Positions 61,601 to 64,000 of a stretch of 64,000 bases of DNA are shown here, one piece after another. Origin of the DNA: Lachnospiraceae bacterium (GTDB lineage: Bacteria; Bacillota; Clostridia; Lachnospirales; Lachnospiraceae); NCBI GenBank assembly GCA_017411305.1, contig JAFQQI010000105.1, forward strand, positions 62,001 to 126,000. The letters run 5' to 3'. Below the pieces are notes generated by a model. That model was not told the DNA's origin. It searched no databases and saw only the letters and a list, made by a program, of their open reading frames with translations. A program made the position numbers and the translations under genes. Every line of letters starts with the position of its first letter. Position 1 is the first letter of the stretch.

Positions 61601-61966
61601 GCAAGCTTTATCTATAGCGATATTTTGGGAATAAAAAGCGATGAAGCAGCTCCGGGTTACAAACATATTTTACTGGAGCCACATACAAGCGATATGCTTT
61701 CTTTTGCAGAAGGAAGTTATGAAAGTATTTATGGAACCATTTATTCCTCCTATGAAAAAACGGAGAACGGTTACAGCTATCGTTTTGAAATTCCTGCAAA
61801 TACCACTGCAACTTTAACGCTGCCTCTATTACCGGACGGATTTTACTATCTGCTGGACGATAAGCCTGTTGAACAGGTTACCGACATTATCTGTCACGGT
61901 GTTTCCGGTAATCAGGTTAGCTTTGAACTCTCTTCCGGAAGTTACTGTTTTACAACTTCTGATTAG
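58613..61966 (+). CDS. Membrane-anchored alpha-L-rhamnosidase (GH78)
   Basis: A 1117-residue exo-enzyme that removes terminal alpha-L-rhamnose. An N-terminal signal anchor (FLLIAVILMVAVIAISYTLF) with no cleavage site holds it at the surface. Beta-sandwich domains follow, including an inserted laminin-G-like region near 150-350, then the (alpha/alpha)6 barrel. The catalytic acid is Glu702 in CPQRDERHGWAGDAQ and the base Glu969 in TTTWELWQGY. The ATG at 58613 has GAGAGA 8 bases upstream; the in-frame ATG at 58574 falls beside a TATAAT box and is rejected. It is oriented opposite to the glycan operon. Confidence 0.92.
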   Translation: MVTSKKPIPKQHITPFLLIAVILMVAVIAISYTLFKQSKNPVSPEITIKNLEVCHAKNPLGIDEEIPTFSWQMSSTERGVAQTAYQITVAKSKEDLASENYTWDSGIIASSDSVGICYEGLPLEPKQRYYWSVMVWDETDTPFSSSEDSWFETGLLGTGMSDAKWISAPTPTPLTYTSDDLYYNIHYDLELSNTSAGFVFGACEGRYGDLYICEISHKEERTLFRLQTMSGGAFLSEEELDITHCRLESDGLFSVDLSVSGTTLSAVVNNVPVNHFSITETPVGSIGYYKSRGTSYAFFDNIAVTSASGASLFYEDFEEEETIFSPYYITLENGRLKAGSGMRLTKGYDAPAPLFRREFDVQDKQIAGARLYVTALGSFTGSLNGIRISNDYLSPGKLAFNKQLSYVTYDVTDHLIQGQTNALGFILLHGWYDRAVGYPEIWNPWGEQNALLGHLEIRYQDGTCDIISTDKTFSCYTDGPVRSDDIYQGEFYDSNYAQHGFDTAGYDTAGWIPAAENIVDSAYSSLPLVAKKNEPIVCVKELTPVSVSEPCENVFVYDFGQNFTGTCRIKATGKQGQVITLRYGEHLNTDSLSNKDDSPGTVWTENLLTADATDYYVMSGDTSGEVYEPEFTFHGFRYLQISGIDEVIPVNDITGIVLSSDLKQTGTFSCSNELLNQFYQNTINSQQSNFLDNPTDCPQRDERHGWAGDAQIFSLTASYHADTYLFYEKFLEELRLLQSEAGSFPDMAPRNFGTNPDGTGGAASNNCWGDAPVIITWNLYMQYGDKAILRENYDALCKWVDVLVSTSDDYIRSFGGYGDHLSLESTPSDLSDTAWCAHSAHLLSKMAHALGKLEDAAYYESIYDNFKRAWQSRYVLPDGMTICHTQTSYALGLAFSLFPEDLADEALLHLLSLLEQSGYQIKTGFSGISQLFPTLSNYEQFDAAYQLLLQENYPSLLYPVKQGATTTWELWQGYSELDNGTYRLEGSFNHYAYGTPASFIYSDILGIKSDEAAPGYKHILLEPHTSDMLSFAEGSYESIYGTIYSSYEKTENGYSYRFEIPANTTATLTLPLLPDGFYYLLDDKPVEQVTDIICHGVSGNQVSFELSSGSYCFTTSD

Positions 61967-61995
61967 TAGACACTTTCTACAAATTGTGCTACAAT
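61967..61995 (+). promoter_or_regulatory. Promoter of the FAD oxidoreductase gene
   Basis: -35 TAGACA (61967-61972), directly after the rhamnosidase stop codon, 17-base spacer, -10 TACAAT (61990-61995) with an upstream TG. Confidence 0.6.
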
Positions 61996-62037
61996 ATTTA
62001 AATGGCAAAAGAATAATTGGAAAGGTAATGGAATCAT

Positions 62038-63612
62038 ATGAAAAAAGCTCTTATTATCGGTGCAGGTCCCGCTGGTCTGACCGCCGCCTATGAATTATTA
62101 ACAAAATCTGACGATATTGAAGTAGTTGTTTTTGAAGAAAGTGATTGCTTTGGCGGTATTTCCAAAACCGTAAACTACAAAGGCAACCGCATGGACATGG
62201 GCGGACACCGCTTTTTCTCTAAGATTCCCGAGGTAAATGCATGGTGGGACAATATGCTTCCCATGCAGGGACATCCCACATACGACGATATCCTTTTAAA
62301 TCGTCCCATGCCCCTTAGTGAAGGCGGTCCGGATCCCGAAAAAGAAGACCGTGTGATGCTGACCAGACATCGCGTATCACGTATCCTTTTTGATTCTAAA
62401 TTTTATGATTATCCGATTTCCTTAAAGCCGGAAACTTTTAAGAACTTTGGCATTCTTACCACTCTAAAGGTTGGATTCAGCTATCTTGGTTCATTGATAC
62501 ACAAGTTACCGGAGGACAATCTGGAAAACTTTTATATTAATCGATTCGGACGCAAACTCTACTCCATGTTTTTTGAGTATTATACTGAAAATTTGTGGGG
62601 TCGTCATCCCAGTGAAATTGATGCCTCATGGGGTGCACAGCGTACGAAGGGATTATCTATCTTTGCCATTATTAAAGACGTATTTGGTAAGATTTTCAAA
62701 GTGAAGAACCGCAAGGTAGAAACATCTTTAATTGAAGAATTTAAATACCCCAAATTAGGTCCCGGTCAGTTATGGGATGTTACCGCAGAAGAAGTAGTGA
62801 AGCTTGGGGGTACCATTTACAAAAATGCCAAGGTAACCAAGATTCACAAAAATGCGGACAACCTTCTTACCGGTCTTACCTATGAAAAGGACGGACAGGA
62901 ATTCACCATGGAAGGCGATTACATTATCTCCTCCATGCCCGTTAAAGATTTGGTAGCCGGTATGAATGACGTACCTGCCGAAGCCTCAAGAATTGCAGCA
63001 GGACTTCCTTATCGTGATTATATGACTCTTGGTGTACTGGTTCCCAAGATTAATTTGGTAAACAAGACCAACATCAAGACTGTAGGCAATATTGTTCCCG
63101 ACTGTTGGGTATATGTACAGGACCGTAACGTGAAGCTGGGACGTTTCCAGATTTACAACAACTGGTCTCCTTACATGATTAAGGACTTGGAAAACACTGT
63201 TTGGATTGGTCTTGAATATTTCGTAAACGAAGGTGACGAATTCTGGAACATGACAGAAGAGGAATTCTCCAAGATCGGTATTGAAGAAATGATTAAGTTA
63301 GGCTTAATTGGCAACGCAGATGTAGTGCTTGATGTGCATATGGAAAAGGTGAAAAAAGCTTACCCTGCTTATTTCGATACCTATGATGAAATTGATACCC
63401 TGGTTGATTATCTGAAATCCATTGATAATCTTTACTGTGTAGGACGTAACGGTCAGCACAGATACAATAACATTGACCATTCCATGGTAACCTCTTTTGA
63501 AACCGTTAAGAATATCTTAAGCGGCCAGAAGGACAAGACCAATATCTGGAGCGTTAATACGGAGAAAGAATATCACGAAGAATCCAAACAGAACGAAGCA
63601 GAAGTTGACTAA
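62038..63612 (+). CDS. FAD-dependent oxidoreductase of the amine oxidase/UDP-galactopyranose mutase superfamily
   Basis: A 524-residue flavoprotein. The Rossmann motif [18 protein letters not shown] starts the protein, followed by [17 protein letters not shown] and [19 protein letters not shown] second FAD segment is [16 protein letters not shown] and the C-terminal motif is [20 protein letters not shown]. Proteins of this form occur in polysaccharide clusters and are annotated as protoporphyrinogen-oxidase-like or UDP-galactopyranose-mutase-like; at this length true mutase activity is uncertain. It has its own promoter and ends at a strong terminator. Confidence 0.87.
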   Translation: MKKALIIGAGPAGLTAAYELLTKSDDIEVVVFEESDCFGGISKTVNYKGNRMDMGGHRFFSKIPEVNAWWDNMLPMQGHPTYDDILLNRPMPLSEGGPDPEKEDRVMLTRHRVSRILFDSKFYDYPISLKPETFKNFGILTTLKVGFSYLGSLIHKLPEDNLENFYINRFGRKLYSMFFEYYTENLWGRHPSEIDASWGAQRTKGLSIFAIIKDVFGKIFKVKNRKVETSLIEEFKYPKLGPGQLWDVTAEEVVKLGGTIYKNAKVTKIHKNADNLLTGLTYEKDGQEFTMEGDYIISSMPVKDLVAGMNDVPAEASRIAAGLPYRDYMTLGVLVPKINLVNKTNIKTVGNIVPDCWVYVQDRNVKLGRFQIYNNWSPYMIKDLENTVWIGLEYFVNEGDEFWNMTEEEFSKIGIEEMIKLGLIGNADVVLDVHMEKVKKAYPAYFDTYDEIDTLVDYLKSIDNLYCVGRNGQHRYNNIDHSMVTSFETVKNILSGQKDKTNIWSVNTEKEYHEESKQNEAEVD

Positions 63613-63645
63613 TTGTAGTCTCCGCCAATTGATATCGCAATGTAA

Positions 63646-63672
63646 AAGGCTGTTCACTTAGTGAACAGCCTT
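63646..63672. terminator. Bidirectional terminator
   Basis: Perfect 12-base stem AAGGCTGTTCAC/GTGAACAGCCTT with a 3-base loop. A/T-rich flanks serve both the oxidoreductase gene and the convergent SPASM gene. Confidence 0.85.
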
Positions 63673-63700
63673 CATTATTTTATGACACTCTATTATGTTT

Positions 63701-64000
63701 TTATTTCTTTCTAAACAAGGATTGTCTGGCTCCGTGATTTGCTTCTCGGTTCTTTAAAGTATCGTCTACCACATCCATACGAAGACCGGCATCGATAAAG
63801 TCACAGTACTTACAGAAACCATAATCACTTCTGCTGTTTCTGATTGCCTGACGAAGCTTCTTATATTCTTCACTGTTCCAAGCATCTTTTAAAGAAACTT
63901 CGTTCAAATCAGCAAGATTAGTTACTTCAAAGTTATCACAGCAACAAATGCCCATTCTTCCGTCAGGGAAGATAAACATATCGGTATAAGGCATCAGACA
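63701..64000 (-). CDS. C-terminal part of a radical SAM/SPASM-type protein, 5' end beyond window
   Basis: Only the last 99 codons are present; the frame stays open to the window edge (Cys-Leu-Met-Pro). The visible part, MFIFPDGRMGICCCDNFEVT, then LKDAWNSEEYKKLRQAIRNS and FCKYCDFIDAG, matches the SPASM/twitch domain that binds auxiliary iron-sulphur clusters at the end of radical SAM enzymes. It may modify a peptide or a surface glycan precursor; the catalytic CxxxCxxC is outside the window. Confidence 0.75.
   Translation of the reverse strand, partial: CLMPYTDMFIFPDGRMGICCCDNFEVTNLADLNEVSLKDAWNSEEYKKLRQAIRNSRSDYGFCKYCDFIDAGLRMDVVDDTLKNREANHGARQSLFRKK

Noticed and set aside
1-64000. tRNA, rRNA or riboswitch genes
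   Set aside because: No cloverleaf, rRNA-like or known aptamer-like segment was recognised by eye; a covariance-model scan would be needed to exclude them fully.

Overview
The window reads as chromosome of a Gram-positive, spore-forming, probably flagellated member of the Lachnospiraceae (Clostridia). Evidence: AT-rich DNA with strong GGAGG ribosome-binding sites, a SipL-type spore-morphogenesis protein, a textbook sigma-D (flagellar) promoter, class 1B pyrimidine genes (pyrD with pyrK), IspE and glutamate racemase of clostridial type, and a large dTDP-rhamnose-type surface-polysaccharide cluster. Most genes are on the minus strand. No rRNA, tRNA, transposase or CRISPR array was seen.

Layout. 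1-4.7 kb: two-gene carbohydrate operon (sialate O-acetylesterase-like esterase, then a GH2 glycosidase cut by the window edge). 4.8-6.5 kb: subtilisin-fold protein lacking the catalytic serine. 6.56-7.06 kb: a 500-bp imperfect palindrome. 7-16.6 kb: housekeeping and envelope genes (clpX-like, NlpC/P60 hydrolase, foldase lipoprotein, cardiolipin synthase, DUF1934, murI, GntR regulator, ispE). 16.7-17.2 kb: a candidate type I toxin-antitoxin locus. 17.2-17.9 kb: a gene behind a perfect sigma-D promoter. 18-19.6 kb: sipL. 19.66-20.07 kb: a second palindrome of the same family as the first. 20-23 kb: pyrD and a fused pyrC-pyrK. 23.3-25.6 kb: PrcB-like lipoprotein, a 21-bp tandem repeat and an HtrA protease.

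25.7-64 kb is a cell-surface glycan region: LCP ligase, initiating sugar-phosphate transferase, five GT2 proteins, phosphoglucomutase, a methyltransferase-kinase protein resembling O-antigen chain terminators, a Wzm/Wzt ABC exporter whose ATPase has a C-terminal carbohydrate-binding-type extension, rmlC, rmlA, a polytopic membrane protein, rmlB, and a membrane-anchored GH25 muramidase with a long acidic cytoplasmic tail. Then come two half-size DMT proteins, an MBOAT O-acyltransferase flanked by two SGNH-type proteins, three membrane proteins, a membrane-anchored GH78 alpha-L-rhamnosidase, an FAD oxidoreductase and the end of a radical SAM/SPASM-type gene. The logic is an ABC-exported, probably rhamnose-containing, possibly O-acylated wall polymer that is terminally capped, exported and attached to peptidoglycan.

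The most unusual signal is the pair of long palindromes (6561-7060 and 19658-20068). Their cores are nearly identical, but arm segments that differ between copies remain complementary within each copy, and each abuts the stop codon of the upstream minus-strand gene. This looks like selection on a very long hairpin (RNA or DNA); I do not recognise the family.
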